Shown here: positions 46,695 to 55,542 of the stretch, piece after piece
Numbering within the stretch: position 1 is the first letter of the stretch
How the letters are laid out: every line of letters starts with the position of its first letter
Assembly (NCBI RefSeq): GCF_020171805.1
Contig: NZ_JAIVAF010000001.1
Coordinates: 992,001-1,056,000, forward strand
Source: Guptibacillus algicola
GTDB lineage: Bacteria; Bacillota; Bacilli; Bacillales; Guptibacillaceae
DNA length: 64,000 bases
Direction: 5' to 3'
The notes under the pieces: generated by a model
The model's database searches: none
What the model was told of the DNA's origin: nothing
Seen by the model: the letters and a program-made list of their open reading frames with translations, nothing else
Made by a program: the position numbers and the translations under genes

Positions 46695-48926
46695 CTAACT
46701 AGAACAGCTTTCGCAATCTTCAATATCTACGGATGTGCTTCTAACGTAGTACGTTGTTTTTAACCCTTTTTTCCATGCTGTCATGTGTATCTTTAAGAGG
46801 TCTTTCGCCTTAACTGTGTTTTGAACATAGATATTAAATGAAATGGACTGATCAACATGACGCTGTCTGGCAGCGTTCTGCTTGATGCTCCATAATTGGT
46901 CGATATGATAGGCGGACTTATAATACCAGGTTGTTTCGGGTGATAGATCTGGCGCTGTCACAGGAATTTTATAATCTTTCTTCTCCTCGGAGTACTCTTT
47001 CCGGAAAATAGGATCGATCGAGGCTGTAGAACCTGCAATCAAGCTTGTCGAACTGTTCGGTGCAACTGCTATTAAATTCGCGTTACGAAGCCCGTTGCTC
47101 TGGACTTTTTCTTTAAGCCTAAGCCACTTTTCATCGTCATACCGTCTCTGTTCAAAGTAAGCACCGGTCTGCCAATCTGATCCTTTAAACACTGAGTAAG
47201 GACCCTTTTCCCGAGCTAACTCCGCACTAGCTTCTATCGCTAAATAATTGATGGTTTCATATAACTCATCTGCATAATGGACCGCTTCATCTGATTCCCA
47301 TACTATTTTGTTTTTTGTGAGAAGATGATGCCAACCAAACGTACCTAGACCAATTCCTCTATATTTGGCATTCGTAAGTTGAGCTTGAGGCACTTCGATT
47401 GTGTTGCAGTCGATCACATTATCAAGCATTCGAACCTGTATCGAAATCAGTCGTTCGAGCACGCCCTCTGGAACAGCTTTACCAAGATTAATGCTTGATA
47501 GATTACAAACCACATAGTCCCCTGGTGCTTTTGTAATAACGATCTTTCCGTCTTTAGTTATCTCTTCCTCTACCGTAGTCGCGCTCATGTTCTGCATAAT
47601 TTCAGTACATAAATTAGAGCTATAGATCATGCCCGAATGCTTATTCGGGTTCGCTCGGTTAACGGCATCTCTATAGAACATAAATGGTGTGCCGGTTTCT
47701 AATTGCGATTTCATGATTCGTTTCATAATGTCGATCGCAGGTATGGTTTTTCGGGATAGCTCACTCCTCTTCACACACTGAGCATATTTCCTTCTGAAGT
47801 CACCCTCCCCTGGCGTTTCATCATAAGTATCCTCAAGTGAAAAACCCATCACCTTTCGAACCTCATGAGGATCAAACAAATGCCATTCATCACGGTTTTC
47901 AACGGCTTCCATAAATACATCTGGTAGACACACCCCCGTGAAAAGATCGTGAGTCCTCATCCGCTCATCCCCGTTATTTAACTTGGCATCAAGAAATTCA
48001 ATAATATCTCGGTGCCAGACATCGAGGTAGACGGCAACAGCTCCCTGGCGTTGCCCTAGCTGATCAACGCTTACCGCTGTGTTATTCAGTTGCTTCATCC
48101 AAGGAAGGACACCAGAGGAATTCCCTTTGTAACCTTTTATATCACTGCCTCTCGCTCGAATCTTTCCAAGATATGCACCGATTCCGCCACCATTTTTCGA
48201 TACTGTCGAAACGTCTGTATTGCTATCATAGATGCCACGCAAGCTATCATCTACAGTATCGATAAAGCAAGAACTTAGCTGCCCATACGTTTTCCCCGCA
48301 TTTGATAGAGTAGGTGTTGCAACTGTCATATAGAGGTGCGATAGTGCCCAATATGCTTCTTTAACAAGGTCTAGTCTTTTATTATCTTGCTCCTTCATCA
48401 TCAGGGTCATCGCAATAACGAGAAAGCGCTCTTGAGGCATCTCAACAATATTATTCTCGTAATCTTTTGTTAAGTAGCGATCAGCAAGTGTTCTTAAACC
48501 AATATAAGTAAAAAGGTGATCTCGTTCTGGCTGAAGTATTTCTGTAAGTTGTTCGATGTCTTTTTCGCTATAGAATTTCAATAGGTCAGCGTTGTAGATT
48601 CCTTGATCTGTAAGAACTTGTAATAGACGGTAGAATGACCCCTTGCTATACACACCTTCTTCTCCACGAGTTTGAATTGCATTCCGATACAATGCTTGAA
48701 GATGAAAACCCGCTGCCACATATGTCCAATCAGGTTCTTCCGCTGTGATTCGCTCGAGTGCATGCAGAACCAACATTCGCTCTAAATCATGATGCGACTC
48801 TTCTCCTGAAACTCCATTTACTAGCTTTGTTAAAAACCCTTCGCGATTTAAATAAGGAAAACGTGCCAAGATATCTTTTGCTTTTATTATCATTTCATGT
48901 TCAGCTAGATCAGCCGTATAACTCAT
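46695..48926 (-). CDS. nrdE: Class I ribonucleotide reductase large subunit
   Basis: Catalytic alpha subunit, 743 residues. Active-site cysteines are in SSCFIDTVDDSL, SNLCTEIM and VVCNLSSINLGK. The C-terminal shuttle pair is CESC (residues 738-741). VAPNSSTSLIAGSTASIDP is the family P-x-x-S-T signature. The N-terminus (about 90 residues) is not an obvious complete ATP-cone. The ATG follows AAAAGGAG. First gene after an AdoCbl riboswitch, so it is likely shut off when B12 allows a class II enzyme to work. Confidence 0.94.
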   Translation of the reverse strand: MSYTADLAEHEMIIKAKDILARFPYLNREGFLTKLVNGVSGEESHHDLERMLVLHALERITAEEPDWTYVAAGFHLQALYRNAIQTRGEEGVYSKGSFYRLLQVLTDQGIYNADLLKFYSEKDIEQLTEILQPERDHLFTYIGLRTLADRYLTKDYENNIVEMPQERFLVIAMTLMMKEQDNKRLDLVKEAYWALSHLYMTVATPTLSNAGKTYGQLSSCFIDTVDDSLRGIYDSNTDVSTVSKNGGGIGAYLGKIRARGSDIKGYKGNSSGVLPWMKQLNNTAVSVDQLGQRQGAVAVYLDVWHRDIIEFLDAKLNNGDERMRTHDLFTGVCLPDVFMEAVENRDEWHLFDPHEVRKVMGFSLEDTYDETPGEGDFRRKYAQCVKRSELSRKTIPAIDIMKRIMKSQLETGTPFMFYRDAVNRANPNKHSGMIYSSNLCTEIMQNMSATTVEEEITKDGKIVITKAPGDYVVCNLSSINLGKAVPEGVLERLISIQVRMLDNVIDCNTIEVPQAQLTNAKYRGIGLGTFGWHHLLTKNKIVWESDEAVHYADELYETINYLAIEASAELAREKGPYSVFKGSDWQTGAYFEQRRYDDEKWLRLKEKVQSNGLRNANLIAVAPNSSTSLIAGSTASIDPIFRKEYSEEKKDYKIPVTAPDLSPETTWYYKSAYHIDQLWSIKQNAARQRHVDQSISFNIYVQNTVKAKDLLKIHMTAWKKGLKTTYYVRSTSVDIEDCESCSS

Positions 48927-48951
48927 ATACCTCTCTCCTTTTAGTCAAAAT

Positions 48952-49225
48952 AAAAAGCTCACTCTTCAACGAGTGAGCTTTGAGAATACGACAAGGTTAG
49001 AATACAGGAATGTCCTGCATTCATATTGCCACTTCTCATCCTCAATCCCCGAAGAATAGAAACGATTTGAGTACAGGCAGGTCTACTGGCTACGTGTTTC
49101 TTCCTCAGCAAGCCTTCCCGGATGAATCATCCAGTGGCATTTGCTTCGTCCACACGACAGTTGCGGGGACAGCTCCGGATTCTAACCGGATTCCCTATTA
49201 AGTCGTTATACGACACCTCATACTC
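48952..49225 (-). promoter_or_regulatory. Cobalamin riboswitch with terminator before nrdE-nrdF
   Basis: The minus strand holds TAGGGAATCCGG...CCGGAGCTGTCCCCGCAACTG, then the B12 box AATGCCACTGG and a long 3' region. It ends in the terminator AGCTCACTC-GTTGAAG-AGTGAGCT plus Ts (48980-48952). This is the conserved AdoCbl-riboswitch core. The ligand should repress transcription. Confidence 0.94.
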
Positions 49226-49251
49226 AATCATTATGTAATTATTGTCAAAAA

Positions 49252-49267
49252 CATCTATATGTAGTAT
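49252..49267. promoter_or_regulatory. Candidate NrdR box
   Basis: CATCTATATGTAGTAT matches the NrdR consensus ACACTATATATAGTGT well in its core. It lies just upstream of a TTGACA (49248-49243) on the minus strand. A second CTATATA at 49271 is 16 bp away, not the usual 21 or 31, so pairing is doubtful. No convincing -10 was found. Confidence 0.35.
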
Positions 49268-49461
49268 TACCTATATAAAATAAATACTAAATATCGATAT
49301 CAATATCTTATCGTACATTCTGAATTCGAACAAGAACAAAAAATGTATTTAGCCGTTTTTGGGTATAAAGTCTTTGTTTTGCCTAACACTTTTGTTTCAA
49401 TCCAGCATATATTGTTTATACCTAAAAATGTTTCCCTAAGGAAAAAGGAGATGAGCTTACC

Positions 49462-49590
49462 GTGAAGAAACAACATCATACATGTCTGAAGAAATTAGCG
49501 GGTTATACACAATTGTGCTGTAAATTTGGATTACTTAGCGAGGAAGAAAGTAAAGAAATCATGAATCTTCTTTCAAAGCAACAAACATAA
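49462..49590 (+). CDS. Small cysteine-containing protein, 42 residues
   Basis: GTG start with AAAAAGGAG upstream. The N-terminus KKQHHTCLKKLAGYTQLCC contains three cysteines and two histidines, possibly a metal site. The C-terminus SEEESKEIMNLLSKQ is helical. Not recognised. It has a nearby terminator and no partner. Confidence 0.55.
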   Translation: MKKQHHTCLKKLAGYTQLCCKFGLLSEEESKEIMNLLSKQQT

Positions 49591-49597
49591 GCATACA

Positions 49598-49622
49598 AAA
49601 AGAGATAGGAACCCCTATCTCT
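49598..49622. terminator. Bidirectional terminator
   Basis: AGAGATAGG-AACC-CCTATCTCT with A's before it and T's on the minus strand. Serves the 42-residue gene and the exported-protein gene. Confidence 0.8.
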
Positions 49623-49636
49623 GTTAGTCAATTGAA

Positions 49637-50167
49637 TTAACTTAGTTTCTCAATTAACTGAGTAAGTATTACGTCTTTCTGTTTGGCTAATGCAAGTGCT
49701 TCATCACGCTTCTCTTGCATTTCACTGAACTTCGCTTTGAGATCTTCTTTTTCTTCATTTGTGAGTTCAGGTCGTTCGCCATCTTTCCAATCTTGTTTCT
49801 GTGCTTTCATTTTCTCATGAGCCGCTTTCGCTTCTTCATGAAGAGCATTCAACTGCTCATTAACATTTGCTAACTCAGTCTGGAGTTCTTCAACACCATC
49901 AATCGCTGAGGCATTTTTATCAAGCAACAAATTGATCAGCTGTTCTTGCTTTTGAAAGATCGTTCCCATCAACTCATGGTTCTCTTTCTTGTTTTCATTT
50001 CCATGCTTATGGAAGCCTCTTTTATGACTATGGTTTCCAAATTGTCCTTGCTCTTGACTTACCTCACTGTCCACTGGTGTGTCTTCAGATGAGGCATTCG
50101 CAGTTACTGAAGCTAATCCCCCAGCAAGTACCACAGATCCTACAACACCTACCAACCACTTTTTCAT
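49637..50167 (-). CDS. Small exported protein (DUF2680-like)
   Basis: 176 residues with a signal peptide (KKWLVGVVGSVVLAGGLASVTANASS, likely cut after ANA near residue 24). A His/Lys/Asn-rich segment follows, then long charged helices ending KQKDVILTQLIEKLS. The end resembles DUF2680/YckD proteins, an assignment by eye with low certainty. The ATG at 50167 follows GGGAG. Role at the cell surface unknown. Confidence 0.75.
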   Translation of the reverse strand: MKKWLVGVVGSVVLAGGLASVTANASSEDTPVDSEVSQEQGQFGNHSHKRGFHKHGNENKKENHELMGTIFQKQEQLINLLLDKNASAIDGVEELQTELANVNEQLNALHEEAKAAHEKMKAQKQDWKDGERPELTNEEKEDLKAKFSEMQEKRDEALALAKQKDVILTQLIEKLS

Positions 50168-50273
50168 TATCAAATCTCCCTTCAATTTATTATCCTTACA
50201 TGTTTCATTATGGACAATAATTGTGGAAGAAATTTCGTGAAAAGTGTGTGAAATTATGTGAATTCAATCGTTC

Positions 50274-51350
50274 TTATTTTCTTAGCTTTTCTAAGACCGC
50301 TTCATCTACACTTCTTATATGCAAATCACGTTGTGGAAATGGAATTTCTACATTGTTTTCAGCAAGCACCCTATTGATTCGAAAATTAAGGTTACTTTTC
50401 GTTTCTACCGCTGCTTTAGGAGAAGAAATCCAAATGAATAACTGAAAATCTAGAGATGAGTCCCCAAATCCAATGAAATTCACAAAAGGATTCGGCTTCT
50501 CGAGTACATACATCGAATTTTCTTTTTCTTCTTTTGCGACCTGGTGAAGCAAATCCCTCACCAGTTCAACATCAGAACCATAGGCGACACCGATCGGAAC
50601 CACGAGACGAAGCCGGTTGTCTCCATAAGAGTGATTAACGACTTGCTCTTCAATGAAATAGGAATTTGGCATGATGATCCGTTCATTATCGAGCGTGCGA
50701 ATAATCGTTGCTCGCATTTTTATCTTCTCAACATCTCCGATGATGTCATTAATAATGACCCGATCACCAACTTTTATTGGCCGCTCAAACAGTATAATAA
50801 GTCCAGAAATAAAGTTATTAGCGATGTTCTGCATTCCAAAACCAATTCCAACACCTAGTACCCCAGCGAAAATCGTCAATGCGCTTAAGTCGATTCCAAC
50901 AGTAGTCAAGCTAATAATGACCGCGATCACCATCAATGTATAATGAAAAACACGATTAAATGTAAATTGCAAACCTGTATCTAACCTGTAGTGATCGTAC
51001 AAAGGAGGCATCAGTAACGATGTGAAGATCTTCGATAGCCTGTTCGCAAGAGTAATGATGAACAATGCGATCAGAAGAAGAAGTAAGGATATGTCAACAT
51101 CACCAATCGTGAACAATTCTCGACTCATCCAAGCATACTCAGAAAAGTAGAGCAATAGGAAAACAAGAATCGCATACAACGTAACCCAATTCAGAAACGA
51201 AACAATTGCATGCTTGCTCTCTTGCTTTTCGAATCCTTTACTTTTAAAGAAAAGTGCTTTTCCAATAAACCGAAACAAGATGATGCATACGATAACACCT
51301 GTCGTAATCAACGTATCTTTCATAATGGAATCTTCAAAGAATGTTAACAA
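50274..51350 (-). CDS. MscS-family mechanosensitive channel
   Basis: 358 residues. The N-terminal part has three or four membrane helices. The pore-lining helix and beta domain follow, with the MscS signature GIGFGMQNIANNFISGLIIL and then RPIKVGDRVII. A soluble C-terminal domain ends VEIPFPQRDLHIR. The TTG start at 51350 has AAAGGAGG 11 bases upstream; an ATG ten codons in lacks one. It should release solutes on hypo-osmotic shock. Confidence 0.92.
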   Translation of the reverse strand: MLTFFEDSIMKDTLITTGVIVCIILFRFIGKALFFKSKGFEKQESKHAIVSFLNWVTLYAILVFLLLYFSEYAWMSRELFTIGDVDISLLLLLIALFIITLANRLSKIFTSLLMPPLYDHYRLDTGLQFTFNRVFHYTLMVIAVIISLTTVGIDLSALTIFAGVLGVGIGFGMQNIANNFISGLIILFERPIKVGDRVIINDIIGDVEKIKMRATIIRTLDNERIIMPNSYFIEEQVVNHSYGDNRLRLVVPIGVAYGSDVELVRDLLHQVAKEEKENSMYVLEKPNPFVNFIGFGDSSLDFQLFIWISSPKAAVETKSNLNFRINRVLAENNVEIPFPQRDLHIRSVDEAVLEKLRK

Positions 51351-51460
51351 CTAACGAATAACCTCCTTTATCAAGAGTTATGAACAATCATATCATGGAC
51401 TTGTAACCTATTCCTTCCTTAGCACGTTTAGTTGTATAAAGTGATTGAGGGGGAAAAGGG

Positions 51461-52345
51461 ATGAAAAGGGTATTGATATGTGTGATTGCCTTATCTATTT
51501 TTCTTATTACAGCTTGCAGCTCTAACCAACACCAGTCTGAGAGTGGGGATCGAGGCGAATTCAAGACCGAAGATATGGCTGGAAGTTCTGAAGAAGGAAA
51601 AGGAAATGATAGTAGCGAATCCCCTTCTTCAAATGAAGCTATGGACATGCCAAAACTTCAGACTGATCGAAAAGTCATCTTTAATGCGAATTTGTCATTA
51701 ACGGTTGAAGACCTTTCTAAAGCTACTGATAGAATCGAACAGCTCTTACAATCAAATGGAGGATATATTGTTGAGGCTAATACATTCTCTGAGGAAGATA
51801 TTAACCATGCTTCAATAACTGTTCGGGTTCCTCAAAATAACTTTTACCCTTTTCTTGATGAAGCTGAAACAATTGGAAAAGGAACGCCAGAGAAATCTAT
51901 TTCAGGTAGTGATGTAACAGAAGAATTTGTAGATTTAGAAGCAAGGCTGAAAGCAAAGGAAGATGTTAAGAGTAGGCTAGAATCTTTCTTAGAGAAAGCG
52001 GAAAAGACAGAAGATTTACTTGCTATTTCAAATGACCTTTCTCGAATACAAGAAGAAATCGAACAATTAAAAGGTAGGATGAAGTATTTAAACAATCAGA
52101 GTGACTTTTCTACGGTTACGATTTCATTAGAAGAAAGAAAAATCACCGTTCCCTCTCTAGGAGAAGGTGATGACAGTACGATTGCAGAGGCGAAGCAGCT
52201 ATTTATGAAAACAGCAAATGGCATCCTTCATTTCTTCTCAAAAACAGTGGTAGTTCTCATTGGGTTATCGCCAGTGCTTGTGCCACTTACCTTAGTAGCC
52301 GTAGTTTTTCTCATACGCCATCGTAGAAAAAGAAGAAAAGAGTGA
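51461..52345 (+). CDS. DUF4349 lipoprotein
   Basis: 294 residues. Signal peptide with lipobox LITAC (C19), a Ser/Glu-rich linker to about residue 65, then the DUF4349 core with NANLSLTVEDLSKATDRIEQLL and a coiled coil around residues 165-205. A C-terminal membrane helix (about 260-283) is followed by a basic tail. The protein is thus tethered twice. Function unknown. It stands 61 bp before a sortase gene on the same strand. Confidence 0.85.
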   Translation: MKRVLICVIALSIFLITACSSNQHQSESGDRGEFKTEDMAGSSEEGKGNDSSESPSSNEAMDMPKLQTDRKVIFNANLSLTVEDLSKATDRIEQLLQSNGGYIVEANTFSEEDINHASITVRVPQNNFYPFLDEAETIGKGTPEKSISGSDVTEEFVDLEARLKAKEDVKSRLESFLEKAEKTEDLLAISNDLSRIQEEIEQLKGRMKYLNNQSDFSTVTISLEERKITVPSLGEGDDSTIAEAKQLFMKTANGILHFFSKTVVVLIGLSPVLVPLTLVAVVFLIRHRRKRRKE

Positions 52346-52406
52346 TCCAAACCTTCAATTGAATCGTTAGCTTATTAAATCCCTATAGAACAAACGAGGT
52401 GATACT

Positions 52407-53057
52407 ATGAAAATAGTCATGTCTCTAGTTACTTCAGTAATCATCTTTCTTCTGATTACTGGATATACCAATAACTATTCATCAACAGCTGAAACGGATT
52501 CAGAACCAGTTAAGAAAGTAGAAATTGAAAATGATTCCGATGTAGCATATGACAACGTAAAACAATCGATCGATGAAAATGCAAAGAAAGTTCCAACTTC
52601 TAGTGAGAAAAGCATAATCCCCGTTTCTGTCGAGATCCCTTCTATTGAAGTTGAAGCAAAAGTTGAGAACGTAGGTATTCTGGAAAACGGACAGATGGGT
52701 GTCCCATCCAATCACGTAAATGTCGGGTGGTTTGAGCCTGGCTTTGAGCCGGGTGCAACCGGAAATTCTGTCATAGCAGGACATGTAGATAGCAAAACCG
52801 GACCATCTGTTTTCTATCATCTTGAAGACCTATCAGAAGGTGATGAAGTATTTGTAACCAATAAGGATGGAGAAACACTTACATTCGTTGTAACAGGTAA
52901 AGAGAGGTACCCATTTCAGAATGCACCGATTGAAAAAATCTTTGGACCAACTGATGACGCCAATCTGAACCTCATCACATGTACTGGTAACTTCAGTCAG
53001 TCTCATGGAACACATGAAGAACGCCTCGTCGTGTTCACTGAGCTCAAAGCAGAATAG
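52407..53057 (+). CDS. Sortase, class F-like
   Basis: 216 residues. An N-terminal signal/anchor helix is followed by a linker, then the sortase barrel from about residue 70. Catalytic residues are H126 (AGHVDS), C192 (LITCTG) and R206 (EERLVV). The compact barrel and VPSNHVNVGWFEPG...PG segment fit class F/E-type sortases rather than SrtA. No LPxTG-type substrate is encoded in this window, so its targets are elsewhere. Confidence 0.88.
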   Translation: MKIVMSLVTSVIIFLLITGYTNNYSSTAETDSEPVKKVEIENDSDVAYDNVKQSIDENAKKVPTSSEKSIIPVSVEIPSIEVEAKVENVGILENGQMGVPSNHVNVGWFEPGFEPGATGNSVIAGHVDSKTGPSVFYHLEDLSEGDEVFVTNKDGETLTFVVTGKERYPFQNAPIEKIFGPTDDANLNLITCTGNFSQSHGTHEERLVVFTELKAE

Positions 53058-53068
53058 TAGTAACATAA

Positions 53069-53109
53069 GAAAGACGCTTCTCCTATTCATAGGACGAAGC
53101 GTCTTTTTC
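53069..53109. terminator. Bidirectional terminator after the sortase gene
   Basis: AAGACGCTTC...GAAGCGTCTT with TTTTT on the plus side and AAAG before it. Stem of ten pairs around a 15-base loop. Confidence 0.85.
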
Positions 53110-53118
53110 GTTATGCAC

Positions 53119-54528
53119 TCAACTCGCTTTTTTAACTTCTATTTCACCCAAGTATCGATTAAAGTAGTCATCTGTTTCACTTTTTATGACTTTATATAAT
53201 AATAACAAAGCGATCAAGTTCGGAATCATCATTAGTGCATTCGCCATATCGGCAAATGCCCACACTGTTGTCAGGTTTGCAACCGTTCCAACAAAGCATG
53301 CGAGGATATACACAATTCCATAGTATGTCGTGAATTTCGTTCCTGCTAAATATTCAAAGCATTTATATCCATATACATACCATCCAATAATCGTAGAGAA
53401 ACCAAAGAAGATTACTGAGAAGGTGACGATATATTCACCTATCATACCAAGACTTGACCCGAAGGCGGCTGTGGTTAATGCTCCAGCTTCCAAATCTGCG
53501 TTATGAACCACTCCTGACAGATCTCCACCTGTTGGATCCCAGAACCCAGTAATGAGTAGTACTAATGCTGTCATCGTACAAACAATAATCGTAACGATAA
53601 ACGTACCCGTCATGGCAACAAGTGCCTGCCTAACAGGGTGTTCTGCTTTCGCGTTACCAGCAATAAGCGCTGCCGTTCCTAATCCAGCTTCATTTGAAAA
53701 GATACCTTTTGAAACGCCAGACTTAACTGCTTCCATAACGATTACACCTGAAAATCCACCGACAGCAGAGATTGGTGAGAAGGCATACGTGAAGATTAAC
53801 TTCATTGCAGGTACGATTGCATCAACATTCAAAAGGATGATGATTAAAGCACCTACTATGTAGAGCACCGCCATAATCGGTACAAAGAACCCTGCTACAG
53901 AACTGATTCGTTTTACTCCTCCGAAAATAATAAGAGACGTAAGACCTGCAACGACAGCTCCCGTTATCCAGCCATCAATATTAAAGCTTTCTCCAACAAC
54001 GCTCGCAATCGTGTTCGATTGTACACTGTTACCAATTCCTAGCGAGGCAATTGCACCGAATAATGCAAACGAGATGGCAAGCCATTTCCACTTCGATCCT
54101 AGACCTTGTTCAACATAATACATCGGTCCGCCAGCGTACTCACCTTTATCATTTTTTACCCGGTACTTCATTGCGAGTAGGGCTTCTCCGTACTTTGTAG
54201 CCATTCCAAATAACCCAACGACCCACATCCAAAATACAGCACCTGGTCCCCCAATCGTAATCGCAGTTGCTACTCCTGCAATGTTTCCGTTCCCTATCGT
54301 AGCAGCTAATGAGGTCATAAGTGCTTTGTAGTTACTAACATCACCTTCAGCAGAGGTATCCTCTGCCTTCTCTTTTGAGAATGCGAGCTTGAATGCATAG
54401 CCGAGCTTCCTGAACTGAAGCCCTTTTAAAATCAGTGTCAAAAATACACCAGTACCAAACAAAAGGATTAAGCTTGGTGCTCCCCAAAGGAAACCATTTA
54501 CTAGTTTTAGTAGTTCTAAGATGTCCAT
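53119..54528 (-). CDS. AGCS-family sodium:alanine/glycine symporter (first copy)
   Basis: 469 residues, about 11 membrane helices. Family motifs NYKALMTSLAATIGNGNIAGVATAI, GGPGAVFWMW and SNEAGLGTAALIAGNA are present. It imports small neutral amino acids with sodium. Preceded by a cre site in its leader, so probably repressed by CcpA on good sugars. A paralogue lies 1 kb away on the other strand. Confidence 0.94.
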   Translation of the reverse strand: MDILELLKLVNGFLWGAPSLILLFGTGVFLTLILKGLQFRKLGYAFKLAFSKEKAEDTSAEGDVSNYKALMTSLAATIGNGNIAGVATAITIGGPGAVFWMWVVGLFGMATKYGEALLAMKYRVKNDKGEYAGGPMYYVEQGLGSKWKWLAISFALFGAIASLGIGNSVQSNTIASVVGESFNIDGWITGAVVAGLTSLIIFGGVKRISSVAGFFVPIMAVLYIVGALIIILLNVDAIVPAMKLIFTYAFSPISAVGGFSGVIVMEAVKSGVSKGIFSNEAGLGTAALIAGNAKAEHPVRQALVAMTGTFIVTIIVCTMTALVLLITGFWDPTGGDLSGVVHNADLEAGALTTAAFGSSLGMIGEYIVTFSVIFFGFSTIIGWYVYGYKCFEYLAGTKFTTYYGIVYILACFVGTVANLTTVWAFADMANALMMIPNLIALLLLYKVIKSETDDYFNRYLGEIEVKKAS

Positions 54529-54547
54529 TTTCTCTACTCCTCCAACG

Positions 54548-54562
54548 TGTTAACGCTTTCAA
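54548..54562. promoter_or_regulatory. CcpA (cre) site before the AGCS symporter gene
   Basis: Minus-strand TTGAAAGCGTTAACA matches WTGNAANCGNWNNCW at every fixed position. It is 20 bp before the start codon, between promoter and gene, where CcpA acts as a roadblock. Confidence 0.65.
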
Positions 54563-54654
54563 CCGACGACCTTTATACATTACCATCAGAATTATTTCGA
54601 GGTCAATGATAATGACCGTTTCAGACACAACTATATAATTCGTTTCTTCCATAA

Positions 54655-54683
54655 AAAAAGAGACCCTCAAATGGGTCTCTCAA
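54655..54683 (-). terminator. Terminator of yhfK
   Basis: Minus-strand GAGAGACCCA-TTTGA-GGGTCTCTTT followed by Ts, 15 bp after the stop. Confidence 0.85.
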
Positions 54684-54697
54684 AAGATTCTCTCTTT

Positions 54698-55336
54698 TTA
54701 TAATTGACCTAGAGCATCACCGATGGTGGTCTCACCATTTAATATCTCGAACGTTTTATTGAATGTGTTCTCATTATCTACAATTTCAGCAAGTACTTTA
54801 GCCACATCTTCGCGTGGAATCTGTCCAGATTTGTCTTCGAGCGTTTCAGCTGCTCGAATTTGTCCTGTAGCGGCATCATTCGAAAGTCTTCCAGGGCGGA
54901 GAATCGTATATGTTAAATTAGTGGATTTCAAATAGTCATCAGCACGTTTTTTCGCATATAGATAAGGTTTCATATTATCCGGACCTTGTTCTGGATAATC
55001 AGCTCCTACTGTGCTTAATAACACAAATCGCTTGATTCCTTGATGTTTTGCTTCATCAATAGATTTAATTGCACCTTCCTGGTCAATTAAAATCGTTTTA
55101 TCTGCACCAGTGTGTGGTCCAGAACCTGCCGCAAAGACTACAGCTTCGCAACCGTACATTGCATGGGAAAAGTCTTTCTCTAAATCACCAAGTACTGTTT
55201 TTCCACCTGCGTCCTCGATTGCTTTCACTTGATCAGTATCTCTCACCATTCCTACAGGTTCGTGCCCTCTTTCTGCAAGACTACTAATAACATGTGTCCC
55301 AACTTGTCCGTTCGCACCAATTACGAGTACTTTCAC
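54698..55336 (-). CDS. yhfK: YhfK-like NAD(P)-binding protein
   Basis: 212-residue atypical short-chain dehydrogenase. The nucleotide motif GANGQVG is at residues 7-13, and the LRPGRLSNDAATG segment is as in B. subtilis YhfK and plant TIC62-like proteins. It lacks the YxxxK pair in the classical place, although YAKKRADDYL is similar. Probably a sugar-epimerase-like or flavin-reductase-like enzyme. The substrate is unknown. Lies between two AGCS symporters on opposite strands. Confidence 0.87.
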   Translation of the reverse strand: MKVLVIGANGQVGTHVISSLAERGHEPVGMVRDTDQVKAIEDAGGKTVLGDLEKDFSHAMYGCEAVVFAAGSGPHTGADKTILIDQEGAIKSIDEAKHQGIKRFVLLSTVGADYPEQGPDNMKPYLYAKKRADDYLKSTNLTYTILRPGRLSNDAATGQIRAAETLEDKSGQIPREDVAKVLAEIVDNENTFNKTFEILNGETTIGDALGQL

Positions 55337-55542
55337 AACTATCTTCCTCCTTTAATTACCTTCACCTCTGTTATTTTCCTCATTCCTTGCGCAAATAAAC
55401 ACATGAACGCTTAATAATGCTTTTTTCATGAAAACCAATACTTTTTTTAAGTAATATAAGTCGATTTGTGTAATTTAAAAGGGATTTGTGATAAATTATT
55501 AGAATATTTAGTATTGTACTACATATGAAAGGGGATATTATT

